Assembly: GCA_002343985.1 (NCBI GenBank)
Contig: DDTB01000013.1
Span: forward strand, 32,540-96,539
Direction of reading: 5' to 3'
Length of the DNA stretch: 64,000 nucleotides
Origin: Chitinophagaceae bacterium UBA2375
GTDB lineage: Bacteria; Bacteroidota; Bacteroidia; Chitinophagales; Chitinophagaceae
Under the pieces are notes generated by a model. That model saw nothing but the letters and a program-made list of their open reading frames with translations. It ran no database searches and had not been told where the DNA came from. Below, in pieces: positions 45,594-54,196 of this stretch (positions are counted from its first letter, which is position 1; each line of letters opens with the position of its first letter). Position numbers and translations under genes: made by a program.

Positions 45594-48500
45594 TTGAAAA
45601 CTCTTATAACCTGCCTGCTTCTCATTACAGGTTTCTCAACGATCAATGCCCAGGTAAATTTAAGTTTGGGATTAAAGGCACATTATACTTTCGATGGTAA
45701 CGTTAATGACCAAAGCGGAAATAACAACAACCCTATTTTTAATAATACTTCATTTACGACCGACCGGCAGGGTAATGCAAACAGTGCGGTTTCATTCAAC
45801 GGAACAAATACCTATATCCAGATACCGAATGCCGCTTCCCTGAATTTCACGAACCAGATATCGATTTGTGTATGGGTGAAACCCCTTGGCTTTTACCAGG
45901 GTACCTGTCATGGCAATTCCATTGTGATGAAGGGAAATTCGGATAACCTTCCCGGAAATTACCTGCTTCGTTTTGACGATAATTTTTTCACCAATGGCAC
46001 GAATTGCTCAAACCCCGTGGTGGATGTTGATCACCAGAATTTTTATGGCCGTGGCACTAATCCGGGCCCACCCGGATACACACCGTATATTCAGCCCGGG
46101 CAATGGTACTCGGTCATATATACTTATGATGGCAGTACCGCCAGGCTGTATGTCAATTGCGAATTAAAAGTAAGCACCCCGGCACCTGGCTTAACCTTTA
46201 CGAATTCAGCCGCTCTGTTTTTAGGTAAGCTAAACAACGCGACCTATCCTTATTGGCTTAACGGTGACCTGGATGATGTGAGGATCTATGATAGGGCCAT
46301 AAATGTTGAGGAAGTTAACGTGTTGGGAGGCTGTAGTACGCTGATTGGTTGCCAGGACTGGTTGAATACCCCTTCCGCAGGGTCAAGTGTAAAAGTCGGC
46401 GATCTGGATATCACAGGAAACCAAATTACCGTTGAGTGTTTGTTTAACCGTACATCGCCCTGGTCCGGAAATTATCTTTATGCCGGGGACCTGGTATCCA
46501 AACATAGCCTCCCTTCAGATGTCAATTATTTACTCAGGCCAAATAACGCAGAAATTACAACTACGAATGGCTACTATTCTACCCCGCCGGTGTGCCTGAT
46601 TGAATTAAACAAAACCTACCATGCAGCATTGGTTTACGATGGCTCACAATTAAAATTTTATAGAAATGGTTACTTACTGAGTCAGGTAGCAGCAACTGGA
46701 AACCTTGTTACGAATGATCTTATAACTACAATCGGCGATTACGCATTTAATAATCCAATCGGAACAAATTTTCAAGGCGTTATCAACGAAGTCAGAATTT
46801 GGAATATTGCCAGAACACAACAGGATCTAAACACATATATGTCCACATACTTACCCAACCCATCCACCCAAATGGGCTTATTGGGCTACTATAGTTTCAA
46901 CAGTTTACTCAACCAGCAAGGTAACGCTGCATGGAATGGCATATTAAATGGCGCAGGCACAATTAATGCATCAAACCCCAATTGCCTATTGATACCGGAT
47001 TCCTGCCAAAGGCCAGCTGTTTTGAGTAACATAATTAACAGTTATACTCCAGTTTTATCTTATATACCCTGCAACAATAGTATTCAGGTTGAAGATGCCT
47101 CCGAATTTGGAATTGGCGATACCGTACTGATTATTCAAATGAAAGGTGCTGATATCGACAGTACCAATACTGCTCAATTCGGAGATGTAATCAACATCAA
47201 CAGCGCGGGCAACTATGAATTCAATTATATCAGTCAGCGTAACGGGAATATCCTATCGCTAAGCAACAGGCTCGAACGAACCTATGACATACCGATTGGA
47301 AAAGTGCAGCTGGTCAGGGTTCCCTACTACAACAGTGCATTGGTAACGGATACATTAACCTGTCTGCCCTGGGACGGGGAAAAAGGTGGCGTATTGGTGC
47401 TCAATGTAAGAGACAGCATTAATTTAAGCGGACACATTAATGTTTCCGGTAGAGGTTTTCGTGGCGCCGTGGGTCTTAACACCAACCAAACCCCTTTTAA
47501 TTGCAGCCAGGACAACTATTATTATAACTACCTGGCCGGTGATACGGCAGCGAGGAAAGGCGAAAGCTATGCTACCCTGTCTGACCAGCGTATTTTCGGA
47601 AAAGGCAAACTGGCCGGAGCCGGCGGAGGAGGAAATTCGCATAACTCCGGAGGCGGCGGAGGGGCGAATGGCGGGCTTGGGGGGCAAGGCGGATATCAGT
47701 TGCAGGCCTGTACCTCAGGCACCTTTGATAATGGTGGAAGAGGTGGAGTAAGTCATGCCTACAGTAACCTGACAAACAAAATATTTATGGGCAGCGGCGG
47801 CGGCGCCGGCCATGTAAATAACCCCCCGCGATTTACCGGTAGCGGAGGCAATGGAGGGGGTATTGCCATCATACGTGGCGCAACCCTAATCAACAACGGC
47901 TATACCATTCAGTCAAACGGACAAGAAGCGGTGGCTTGTACCCTTCCTGGTTCCGGGTGTCATGAAGGCATGGGCGGAGGCGGTGCCGGTGGTACATTGC
48001 TGTTGGATGTTAGCAATTTTGTAAACAACCTCGACCTGGAAGCCAAAGGGGGCGCCGGAGGAAATATGACCGATGGAGTGAATGGACTGCTGGGGCCGGG
48101 CGGTGGCGGTGGCGGTGGAATATGTTGGTTTAAATCCGCATCCGTACCTGCAGGTCTGAATCCCTATCTGAATGGAGGCGTCAACGGCACATGTATCAAT
48201 TATGCCAATAATCCCTGGGGCGCTGTGCCTGGTACAGCCGGCAACAACCTATTCACGCTAAATTTACCATTTAGCAGCACACCGTTCAGCGCAAACATTG
48301 ATTCCGTGCGTATTCAGGACAGTATAACGGGATGCCAGAGTTTTAATTTTAACGGTTTCGGATATACGAACAATGCGCCCATCCAATCATGGCATTGGGA
48401 TTTTGGTGATAACACCAGCGCCAACACACAAAACACCTCGCATACTTACAGCAGCACCGGCACTTTCCAGGTGCAACTGATCGTAACGGATTTGAACGGA

Positions 48501-50453
48501 TGCAAAGACAGTATTATTAAATTGGTTACGGTTGCCAATATTCCCACATCCAGCACCACTAACCTTGCCATTTGTTCAAACCAATCACCTTACACATGGA
48601 ACGGGCAATCGTACAGCAATTCGGGCACATATAATGTGACTCTTACCAGCACCAACGGCTGCGATTCTATCGCCACCCTGAACCTAACCATCAACCAACC
48701 CAGCATCAGCACAAACAATATCAGCATCTGCAATAACCAGTTGCCTTATACCTGGAATGGGCAAACCATTAGTTCCGGCGGCACGTATACCGCCACCCTG
48801 GTAAATGCAAATGGCTGCGATTCAACCGCCACGTTGAACCTGGTAATCAATCAAACCAGCAGCAGCCTCACCAATATCAACACTTGCGCAAGTAGTCTGC
48901 CCCTTAGCTGGAATGGTCAAACCATCAGTACCGGTGGTACATACACGGCTAACTTAATCAACAGCGCGGGTTGCGACTCTACCGCTTCTTTAAACCTTTC
49001 CGTATTGCCCAACGGCAGCAGCCAAACGAATGTCAGCATCTGCAGCAGCCAGGCGCCTTATACATGGAACGGGCAATCATACAATAACTCCGGCACTTAT
49101 AATGTAACACTCACCGGAACCAACGGCTGTGATTCCATTGCAAATCTCAACCTAACGGTAAACCCTGTACGAACCAGTACCACCCAGGTGGCCATTTGTA
49201 ATGGACAATTGCCTTATACCTGGAATGGGCAATCCTACAACAGTCCGGGCAATTATACTGTAACATTGACGGGATCGAACGGCTGCGACTCTATTGCCAC
49301 TTTGGCATTGAGTATCGGCATAGCAGCTACCACACAGGAAAACCTGCAAAGATGCCGGGCGCAATTACCCCTGAACTGGAACGGACAGGTACTGACAAGT
49401 CCGGGCACATACAGCGCCACCCTCAGCACATCTGCCGGCTGCGATTCGGTGGTTAACCTGACATTAACCGTATTCAATGATCCTATTGTATCCAGCATTG
49501 GAGACAGCAGCATTTGCCCCGGGCAATCCATCACATTGGAAACCCAGGGAGCAGTATCATATCAATGGTCGCCAACCACCGGCTTAAGCAACCCCAACGC
49601 ATCGAACCCGCTCTTTACAGGCACATCAAGCCAACAATATGTGGTGACCGGTACGGATGCCAATGGTTGCAGGGGTACCGACACGCTGAACATTGAAGTG
49701 AAAACCCTGGCCGGCTTACAGGTCCCTCCGGATGCCGGCATCTGCCGGAAAGATTCGGCCAGGCTGAATGGCAATAACGGTGCCGCATACACGTATCAAT
49801 GGACACCTGTTTCAGGCCTAAGCAACCCCAATATTGAAAACCCTATGGCAAGCCCTGAAACAACACAAGTGTACCAAGTCAGCATCACCGACAGCATTTG
49901 CGGGATCAGCAACAATTTTTCTGTTCGGGTAACCGTCTGGGACCTGCCCAATGTGCAGGCATCAAAATCGAATGACATAACCTGCCGGCAGCGGCAGTCG
50001 AGGCTTCGGGCACAGGGAGCAAGCCAGTATTCCTGGGAGCCTGCAACGGCATTAAATCAAACAAATATTTCCAATCCCGTAGCGAATCCATCCAATCAGA
50101 CCACTTATGTGGTCACAGGCACGGATACTAATGGATGCAGCAACCAGGATTCGGTTACCATAAAAGTGCTGACGAGCCCTGCGGCATACGGCATTCCCAC
50201 AGCATTTACACCCAATAACGACGGTTTGAATGATTGTTTCGGGGTGAGGTATTGGGGCGACACCCGTGATTTCCAGCTAATCATCTGGAACCGGTACGGC
50301 GAAAAAGTCTTTGAAACAAAACAATCCGGTGACTGCTGGGACGGCACATATAAAGGAAGTCCCGCTGATCCCGGAACCTATGTGTACCTGGTGGAGGGAA
50401 TTACCGGTTGTGGAAAATTGAGGAAAAAGAACACAGTAGTACTGATCCGATAA
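45594..50453 (+). CDS. Giant surface adhesin with LamG, glycine-rich, PKD and tandem repeat regions and a type IX sorting domain
   Basis: About 1,619 residues. Order (numbered from the longer frame at 45585): signal peptide, LamG-like domain 1 (about 27-245, LKAHYTFDGNVNDQSGN), LamG-like domain 2 (about 265-450, VRIWNIARTQ), a mixed region, a Gly-rich segment (about 670-850), a PKD domain (WDFGDNTSANTQNTSHTYSSTGTF), six 51-residue repeats (990-1295), Ig-like repeats (TTYVVTGTDTNGC), and a C-terminal CHU_C/gliding-motility sorting domain (PTAFTPNNDGLNDCF...WNRYGEKVFE) that marks type B cargo of the type IX secretion system. No ATG precedes the signal peptide; TTG at 45594 (or 45585) is the likely start. 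No PorP/SprF partner is adjacent. A surface adhesin role is inference from the domain set. Confidence 0.88.
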   Translation: MKTLITCLLLITGFSTINAQVNLSLGLKAHYTFDGNVNDQSGNNNNPIFNNTSFTTDRQGNANSAVSFNGTNTYIQIPNAASLNFTNQISICVWVKPLGFYQGTCHGNSIVMKGNSDNLPGNYLLRFDDNFFTNGTNCSNPVVDVDHQNFYGRGTNPGPPGYTPYIQPGQWYSVIYTYDGSTARLYVNCELKVSTPAPGLTFTNSAALFLGKLNNATYPYWLNGDLDDVRIYDRAINVEEVNVLGGCSTLIGCQDWLNTPSAGSSVKVGDLDITGNQITVECLFNRTSPWSGNYLYAGDLVSKHSLPSDVNYLLRPNNAEITTTNGYYSTPPVCLIELNKTYHAALVYDGSQLKFYRNGYLLSQVAATGNLVTNDLITTIGDYAFNNPIGTNFQGVINEVRIWNIARTQQDLNTYMSTYLPNPSTQMGLLGYYSFNSLLNQQGNAAWNGILNGAGTINASNPNCLLIPDSCQRPAVLSNIINSYTPVLSYIPCNNSIQVEDASEFGIGDTVLIIQMKGADIDSTNTAQFGDVININSAGNYEFNYISQRNGNILSLSNRLERTYDIPIGKVQLVRVPYYNSALVTDTLTCLPWDGEKGGVLVLNVRDSINLSGHINVSGRGFRGAVGLNTNQTPFNCSQDNYYYNYLAGDTAARKGESYATLSDQRIFGKGKLAGAGGGGNSHNSGGGGGANGGLGGQGGYQLQACTSGTFDNGGRGGVSHAYSNLTNKIFMGSGGGAGHVNNPPRFTGSGGNGGGIAIIRGATLINNGYTIQSNGQEAVACTLPGSGCHEGMGGGGAGGTLLLDVSNFVNNLDLEAKGGAGGNMTDGVNGLLGPGGGGGGGICWFKSASVPAGLNPYLNGGVNGTCINYANNPWGAVPGTAGNNLFTLNLPFSSTPFSANIDSVRIQDSITGCQSFNFNGFGYTNNAPIQSWHWDFGDNTSANTQNTSHTYSSTGTFQVQLIVTDLNGCKDSIIKLVTVANIPTSSTTNLAICSNQSPYTWNGQSYSNSGTYNVTLTSTNGCDSIATLNLTINQPSISTNNISICNNQLPYTWNGQTISSGGTYTATLVNANGCDSTATLNLVINQTSSSLTNINTCASSLPLSWNGQTISTGGTYTANLINSAGCDSTASLNLSVLPNGSSQTNVSICSSQAPYTWNGQSYNNSGTYNVTLTGTNGCDSIANLNLTVNPVRTSTTQVAICNGQLPYTWNGQSYNSPGNYTVTLTGSNGCDSIATLALSIGIAATTQENLQRCRAQLPLNWNGQVLTSPGTYSATLSTSAGCDSVVNLTLTVFNDPIVSSIGDSSICPGQSITLETQGAVSYQWSPTTGLSNPNASNPLFTGTSSQQYVVTGTDANGCRGTDTLNIEVKTLAGLQVPPDAGICRKDSARLNGNNGAAYTYQWTPVSGLSNPNIENPMASPETTQVYQVSITDSICGISNNFSVRVTVWDLPNVQASKSNDITCRQRQSRLRAQGASQYSWEPATALNQTNISNPVANPSNQTTYVVTGTDTNGCSNQDSVTIKVLTSPAAYGIPTAFTPNNDGLNDCFGVRYWGDTRDFQLIIWNRYGEKVFETKQSGDCWDGTYKGSPADPGTYVYLVEGITGCGKLRKKNTVVLIR
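48552..49470 (+). repeat. Six tandem 153-bp repeats inside the adhesin gene
   Basis: Each 51-residue unit carries a Cys near position 8, the core W-N-G-Q, a G-T/N-Y turn and N-G-C-D-S followed by L-N-L. Two cysteines per unit suggest one disulfide each. DNA identity is moderate, with the most similar copies being units 1, 4 and 5. Confidence 0.85.
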
Positions 50454-50498
50454 ACCCTAGCTATTGATAAAGTGTGGCTCAAACAAAAATAACCTGCA

Positions 50499-52088
50499 TC
50501 AGGATTTATGTATCTCGCTCGTAAAGTGAAACTCAATGCCCGGGTTATTGGTACGCTCCGTGTTTAAAAACCATTCGCTTTGCGCCAGGTAAACCAGGTG
50601 CCCGTCTTTATCCTCGGCAATATTGGCCAGTTTATACTTGATGAACTCCTGCAGCTTTTTGGGGTCATCGCTGCTGATCCAGCATGCCTTATAAAAAGGG
50701 AGCGTATTCATCTGAACGGAAGCGCCATATTCCTGTAGCAACCGGTATTGGATCACTTCAAACTGAAGGTCGCCCACACAACCAATGATCTTCTTATTGC
50801 CCCCATGCTGGGTAAACAATTGGGCAACACCCTCATCGGTTAATTGCATTAAACCTTTTTCCAATTGCTTGGTTTTCATAGGATCTTTATTGATCACCTC
50901 TTTAAAAATTTCAGGTGAAAAACTGGGTATCCCGGTATAATAAAAATCCTCCCCTTCCGTGATGGTATCCCCGATTTTGAAGTTACCGGTGTCAAATAAA
51001 CCCACCACATCGCCGGGGTAAGCTTCCTCAATCACATCTTTCTGGCGGGCCATGAAACTGTAAGGGTTGCTGAACCGCACATCCTTATCAAGCCGCACGT
51101 GATGGTAATAAGTATTGCGGGAAAAGCGCCCTGAACACACCCTCAGGAACGCAATCCTGTCGCGGTGTTTCGGGTCGAGGTTGGCGTGGATCTTAAATAC
51201 AAAACCGCTGAACTTATCTTCTTCGGGCTTCACTTCCCGGGTGCTGGTGGCCCTTGGCCTGGGTGTTGGCGCAATGCGGATGAATGTATCCAGCATTTCC
51301 TTCACACCGAAATTATTGACTGCCGATCCAAAAAACACAGGTGCCGTGTGCCCCGACAGGTAATCGTCAACATTCAATTCCCCATAAACACCATCAATCA
51401 ACTCCACATCTTCCCGCAAAATTGCCGCGTCTTTGTTCCCGATACGTGCATCCAGCACGGGATCCGACAAATCGTTGATCCGGACCATGTCTTCTTCTGT
51501 CGCTTTTGTGCCTGCGGTAAACAATACCAATTCCTTTTCATGGATATCGTACACACCTTTAAAATCCCTTCCGCTATTGATGGGCACCGTCATCGGGTGC
51601 AACTGGATTTTCAGTTCCTTTTCAATCTCTTCCAATAAGTCAAACCTGTTTTTGCCGTCACGGTCCATTTTGTTGATGAACACGATCACAGGCGTTTTTC
51701 GCATGGAGATCACTTCCATCAGCCTGCGCGTCTGCTCTTCCACCCCATTCACGCTGTCTACCACCAGCACCACACTGTCAACCGCTGTAAGTGTCCTGAA
51801 AGTGTCTTCCGCAAAGTCTTTGTGGCCGGGCGTATCGAGCAGGTTGATCAGGAAGCCCTGGTATTCAAAAGTCATCACACTTGTCGCCACACTGATACCA
51901 CGCTGCCGTTCGATTTCCATGAAATCGGATGTGGCATGCTTTTTAATTTTATTGCTTTTCACGGCGCCGGCTGTTTGAATGGCGCCGCCAAACAACAGGA
52001 GCTTTTCCGTTAATGTGGTTTTACCGGCATCAGGGTGGGATATGATGGCAAATGTTTTGCGTCGGTTGATTTCGGAGATGTACTTCAT
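50499..52088 (-). CDS. prfC: Peptide chain release factor 3
   Basis: A 529-residue translational GTPase that recycles RF1/RF2 after termination. G motifs: AIISHPDAGKTTLTEKLL (P-loop), RGISVATSVM, LLDTPGHKDFAEDT, and FINKMDRDGKNRFDLL. Domain II and the RF3-specific C-terminus (FEVIQYRLLQEYGA, YLAQSEWFLNTERTNNPGIEFHFTSE) are present. Complete; converges with the adhesin gene. Confidence 0.97.
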   Translation of the reverse strand: MKYISEINRRKTFAIISHPDAGKTTLTEKLLLFGGAIQTAGAVKSNKIKKHATSDFMEIERQRGISVATSVMTFEYQGFLINLLDTPGHKDFAEDTFRTLTAVDSVVLVVDSVNGVEEQTRRLMEVISMRKTPVIVFINKMDRDGKNRFDLLEEIEKELKIQLHPMTVPINSGRDFKGVYDIHEKELVLFTAGTKATEEDMVRINDLSDPVLDARIGNKDAAILREDVELIDGVYGELNVDDYLSGHTAPVFFGSAVNNFGVKEMLDTFIRIAPTPRPRATSTREVKPEEDKFSGFVFKIHANLDPKHRDRIAFLRVCSGRFSRNTYYHHVRLDKDVRFSNPYSFMARQKDVIEEAYPGDVVGLFDTGNFKIGDTITEGEDFYYTGIPSFSPEIFKEVINKDPMKTKQLEKGLMQLTDEGVAQLFTQHGGNKKIIGCVGDLQFEVIQYRLLQEYGASVQMNTLPFYKACWISSDDPKKLQEFIKYKLANIAEDKDGHLVYLAQSEWFLNTERTNNPGIEFHFTSEIHKS

Positions 52089-52156
52089 AAAGGCCGCAAA
52101 GATATAGAATGACCGGCTAAAGAAGCCGCGGAAACGCTATGTCTGACAAATTTCGT

Positions 52157-52164
52157 ACCTTTGC
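52157..52164 (+). promoter_or_regulatory. Promoter -7 box of ssrA
   Basis: TACCTTTG, eight bases before the tmRNA 5' end, as expected for transcription starting at or near the mature end. Confidence 0.6.
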
Positions 52165-52172
52165 AGTCCCGG

Positions 52173-52540
52173 GGGCTGACCGGTTTTGACAGCATAGTTC
52201 TTTGTAAGTGTAAGCATGTAGTGCGTTGCGTAGTCAGCACTTAAATCTGAATACGAAACCTTTAAATGGCAATACTTCGTATGCCATGGCTGCCTAATCG
52301 ATAGATTAGCAACCATTCGGGCCGCCGGGCCGGTTCGCCTGTTTCCTCGCCCCGCCGCCGACTCAAAACAAACACAGGACGCTGCAGCCGAATGATGTGA
52401 CGGTTGCCTAAGACCATTCTTCTAAGGTGCAGGTTGGTTCGTTATGCCCCTGCCCGCACCCGACAATCAATGCATAAATAAACATGTAGAAAGCTTATGA
52501 CGAATATGTTTGGACGCGGGTTCGATTCCCGCCAGCTCCA
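52173..52540 (+). ncRNA. ssrA: Transfer-messenger RNA (tmRNA)
   Basis: A 368-nt one-piece tmRNA. The 5' end GGGGCTG pairs with the 3' CAGCTCC to form the acceptor stem, followed by the discriminator A; the T arm reads GCGGGTTCGATTCCCGC, and the D-like loop carries GACC. The messenger part encodes the degradation tag GNTSYAMAA and then stop, flanked by pseudoknot-forming GC-rich stems (GGGCCGCCGGGCCGG...). CCA is not encoded (the DNA reads CTA after the discriminator), so it must be added by the CCA enzyme. tmRNA releases stalled ribosomes together with SmpB. Confidence 0.96.
52268..52297 (+). other. Proteolysis tag reading frame within tmRNA
   Basis: GGC AAT ACT TCG TAT GCC ATG GCT GCC TAA encodes Gly-Asn-Thr-Ser-Tyr-Ala-Met-Ala-Ala and stop. 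The resume codon is taken as GGC because Bacteroidota tags generally start with Gly and end YALAA or YAMAA. Confidence 0.85.
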
Positions 52541-52559
52541 CTAAATTTGATGTTTCCAA

Positions 52560-52587
52560 AGCTGTCGGGCAAGCCCGCCAGTTCCAC
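52560..52587 (+). repeat. ssrA-end-like direct repeat, copy 1
   Basis: AGCTGTCGGGCAAGCCCGCC followed by AGTTCCAC; its last part repeats the final bases of ssrA (CCCGCCAGCTCCAC). The preceding AATTTGATG...TTTCCAA is shared with copy 3. Confidence 0.75.
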
Positions 52588-52602
52588 ATTATTTCTTTTT
52601 AG

Positions 52603-52630
52603 TGCTGTCGGACAAGCCCGCCTGCTCCAC
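52603..52630 (+). repeat. ssrA-end-like direct repeat, copy 2
   Basis: TGCTGTCGGACAAGCCCGCC then TGCTCCAC, 43 bp after copy 1 with three or four differences. Confidence 0.75.
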
Positions 52631-52638
52631 TTAATTAC

Positions 52639-52665
52639 AAAAGCCGCTCTCAGAGCGGCTTTTTG
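52639..52665. terminator. Bidirectional terminator between ssrA and fic
   Basis: 11-bp stem AAAAGCCGCTC / GAGCGGCTTTT with a 3-base loop (52639-52663), T-rich on both strands. It can end both ssrA and the convergent fic transcript. Confidence 0.82.
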
Positions 52666-52759
52666 AATTCTATCACCTAGCTGAACTCATTAACAACCCA
52701 GCTTAAGCAGTTTTTTGGTAAGGCTTTGAGCGGTTCGAATATCTGATTGGGTTTCTTCA

Positions 52760-53827
52760 TCAACTCTTGCCTGCGAGCAACTCAAAAAGTTTTGTATTGA
52801 GAAAAAAATTATCCCTGCCTACTTTGTGTTTGGTTAAGATTTCAGCTTTCACCAATGTATCTAAATACCGGATGGCTGTACTGCGGCTGATTTGCAGATC
52901 TTTTTGCAAAAACTCAATTTTGGTGTAGGGATACTTAAACAGGTTGCTCAGTAAATCCTGGCTGTATAGTTTGGGATGGTTGCTTCGTATTTGCTGTTTA
53001 TATTGCTGCATCAATTCTTTTATGGAACCAATTAATTGAACAGATGCTGCTGCGGTTTTTTCAATTCCATCCAGCATAAATAAAATCCATTCTTCCCATT
53101 TGCCTTTATCTCTTACATCCTGCAATAAACGATAGTAATCCGATTTATGATGAATAATGTAATGGCTAAGGTATAAAACCGGCATGTTAAGCAGTCCTTT
53201 TTGTACCAGGTATAAAATATTGATGATACGGCCTGTACGACCGTTTCCATCATAAAATGGGTGTATACTTTCAAACTGGTGATGAATAATGGCCATTTTT
53301 ATCAATGGATCAACGTCCATCATTCCATCATCATTAATAAATGTTTCTAAATTATTCATGAATAACAAGATAGAATCATAATCCTGTGGAGGTGTATAGA
53401 CTACTTCTCCTGTTTTATCATTCATCAGTTTTGTGCCAGGCAGTTTCCGGAAGCCAGTCTTGTTTTGTTCCACTACTTCCTGAATTTGTAAGATATGGTT
53501 GTTGGTCAGTAAATGATGCTGTTTCACCAGTTCAAACCCCTTTTTTAACGCGGCTGCATACTGGTGTACTTCTTTGGCAGCCGGACTGGCAAAAATGTTA
53601 CTGAATAAATTACTTTGATATACTTCGTCAAATGTGCTTATGATATTCTCGATTGCTGAGCTTTCCCTGGCTTCCCGTAACGTAAGTGTTTCTAATAAAA
53701 TGGACTGATTGGGGATACTGGTAATCATGCCCTTCAGTTCTGCCAGTGCCCTATGAGCAAGAGCCATTTTTTTTAGCACAACTTTAGTCTCCAGGTCCTC
53801 TGTTACAGGTAATAGCTGCAAGGGCAT
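52760..53827 (-). CDS. Fic family AMP-transferase (self-inhibited, class II) with C-terminal winged helix
   Basis: A 355-residue protein (numbering below from a longer frame that starts seven codons earlier). The catalytic Fic motif is complete: H196-P-F-Y-D-G-N-G-R-T-G-R207, so it should transfer AMP (or a related group) to a protein hydroxyl. The N-terminal inhibitory helix has S63-S-A-I-E67-N, matching (S/T)xxxE(G/N), so the enzyme is held inactive until the Glu is displaced. Residues about 300-355 look like a winged-helix DNA-binding domain (LQKDLQISRSTAIRYLDTL), suggesting autoregulation. The start at 53827 is chosen because the promoter box and operator lie over the alternative ATG at 53848. 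It is A/T-rich and sits in the ssrA-linked islet. Confidence 0.92.
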   Translation of the reverse strand: MPLQLLPVTEDLETKVVLKKMALAHRALAELKGMITSIPNQSILLETLTLREARESSAIENIISTFDEVYQSNLFSNIFASPAAKEVHQYAAALKKGFELVKQHHLLTNNHILQIQEVVEQNKTGFRKLPGTKLMNDKTGEVVYTPPQDYDSILLFMNNLETFINDDGMMDVDPLIKMAIIHHQFESIHPFYDGNGRTGRIINILYLVQKGLLNMPVLYLSHYIIHHKSDYYRLLQDVRDKGKWEEWILFMLDGIEKTAAASVQLIGSIKELMQQYKQQIRSNHPKLYSQDLLSNLFKYPYTKIEFLQKDLQISRSTAIRYLDTLVKAEILTKHKVGRDNFFLNTKLFELLAGKS

Positions 53828-53828
53828 A

Positions 53829-53850
53829 ATTTGACTTATTTGAGTCAAAT
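53829..53850. promoter_or_regulatory. Palindromic operator 1 and promoter of fic
   Basis: Perfect 8-bp inverted repeat ATTTGACT-TATTTG-AGTCAAAT directly before the chosen fic start. A minus-strand -7 box TATATTTG (53853-53846) overlaps its right arm, so a bound protein would block transcription. Confidence 0.7.
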
Positions 53851-53871
53851 ATAATTCAAAAAGTGATTATT

Positions 53872-53900
53872 TTGACTTATATCATTTAGATATGAGTCAA
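53872..53900. promoter_or_regulatory. Palindromic operator 2 of fic
   Basis: TTGACTTATATC-ATTTA-GATATGAGTCAA, 11 of 12 positions paired, containing the same TTGACT/AGTCAA half-sites as operator 1 about 45 bp downstream on the minus strand. Confidence 0.65.
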
Positions 53901-54105
53901 TTTTCATAGTTTTTGCTTCATTTTATATTGTAGGTTTCTGCTAGGAGTACTATTGGAAAATGAAGGCTGGCCTTAATAAAAAAATCGAATGTTTTTTCCG
54001 CCAATTGCAAGTATTGTCAACCAAAGTCTGCCAATATCTTCAAATCTTCCATGATCTGGTTCGACGTTGGGAGGCCTGGAACCTATTAATTTGATGATTT
54101 TCCAA
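53901..54105. other. Non-coding stretch of the islet
   Basis: Together with the operators this makes a 369-bp gene-free gap between fic and ytxJ. I see no ORF with a plausible start, no tRNA and no terminator in 53901-54087; the final part (AATTTGATGATTTTCCAA, 54088-54105) repeats the sequence just after ssrA. Confidence 0.5.
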
Positions 54106-54130
54106 TGCTGTCGGACAAGCCCGCCAGCTC
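54106..54130 (+). repeat. ssrA-end-like direct repeat, copy 3 (far boundary of the islet)
   Basis: TGCTGTCGGACAAGCCCGCC then AGCTC. With its left flank it matches 52543-52585 over about 43 bp with few differences, giving direct repeats on both sides of the fic region. Confidence 0.75.
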
Positions 54131-54146
54131 AAGAAACAACACATAA

Positions 54147-54177
54147 AAAATCCCCTGCAAAAGGGGATTCGTTTTTT
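54147..54177. terminator. Bidirectional terminator after ytxJ
   Basis: 7-bp stem AATCCCC / GGGGATT (54149-54155, 54163-54169), A-tract before and T-tract after; on the minus strand it follows ytxJ by about 28 bp. Confidence 0.8.
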
Positions 54178-54196
54178 ACGATTATGTGAGAATATG

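Noticed and set aside
47601..48115. Gly-rich segment of the adhesin gene as a simple-sequence frameshift artefact
   Set aside because: The frame stays open through it and into well-defined C-terminal domains, and glycine-rich stretches are usual in such adhesins.
52667..52759. Small minus-strand frame after the fic stop (about 27 codons)
   Set aside because: No ribosome-binding or promoter signal and no recognisable sequence; likely untranslated 3' region.
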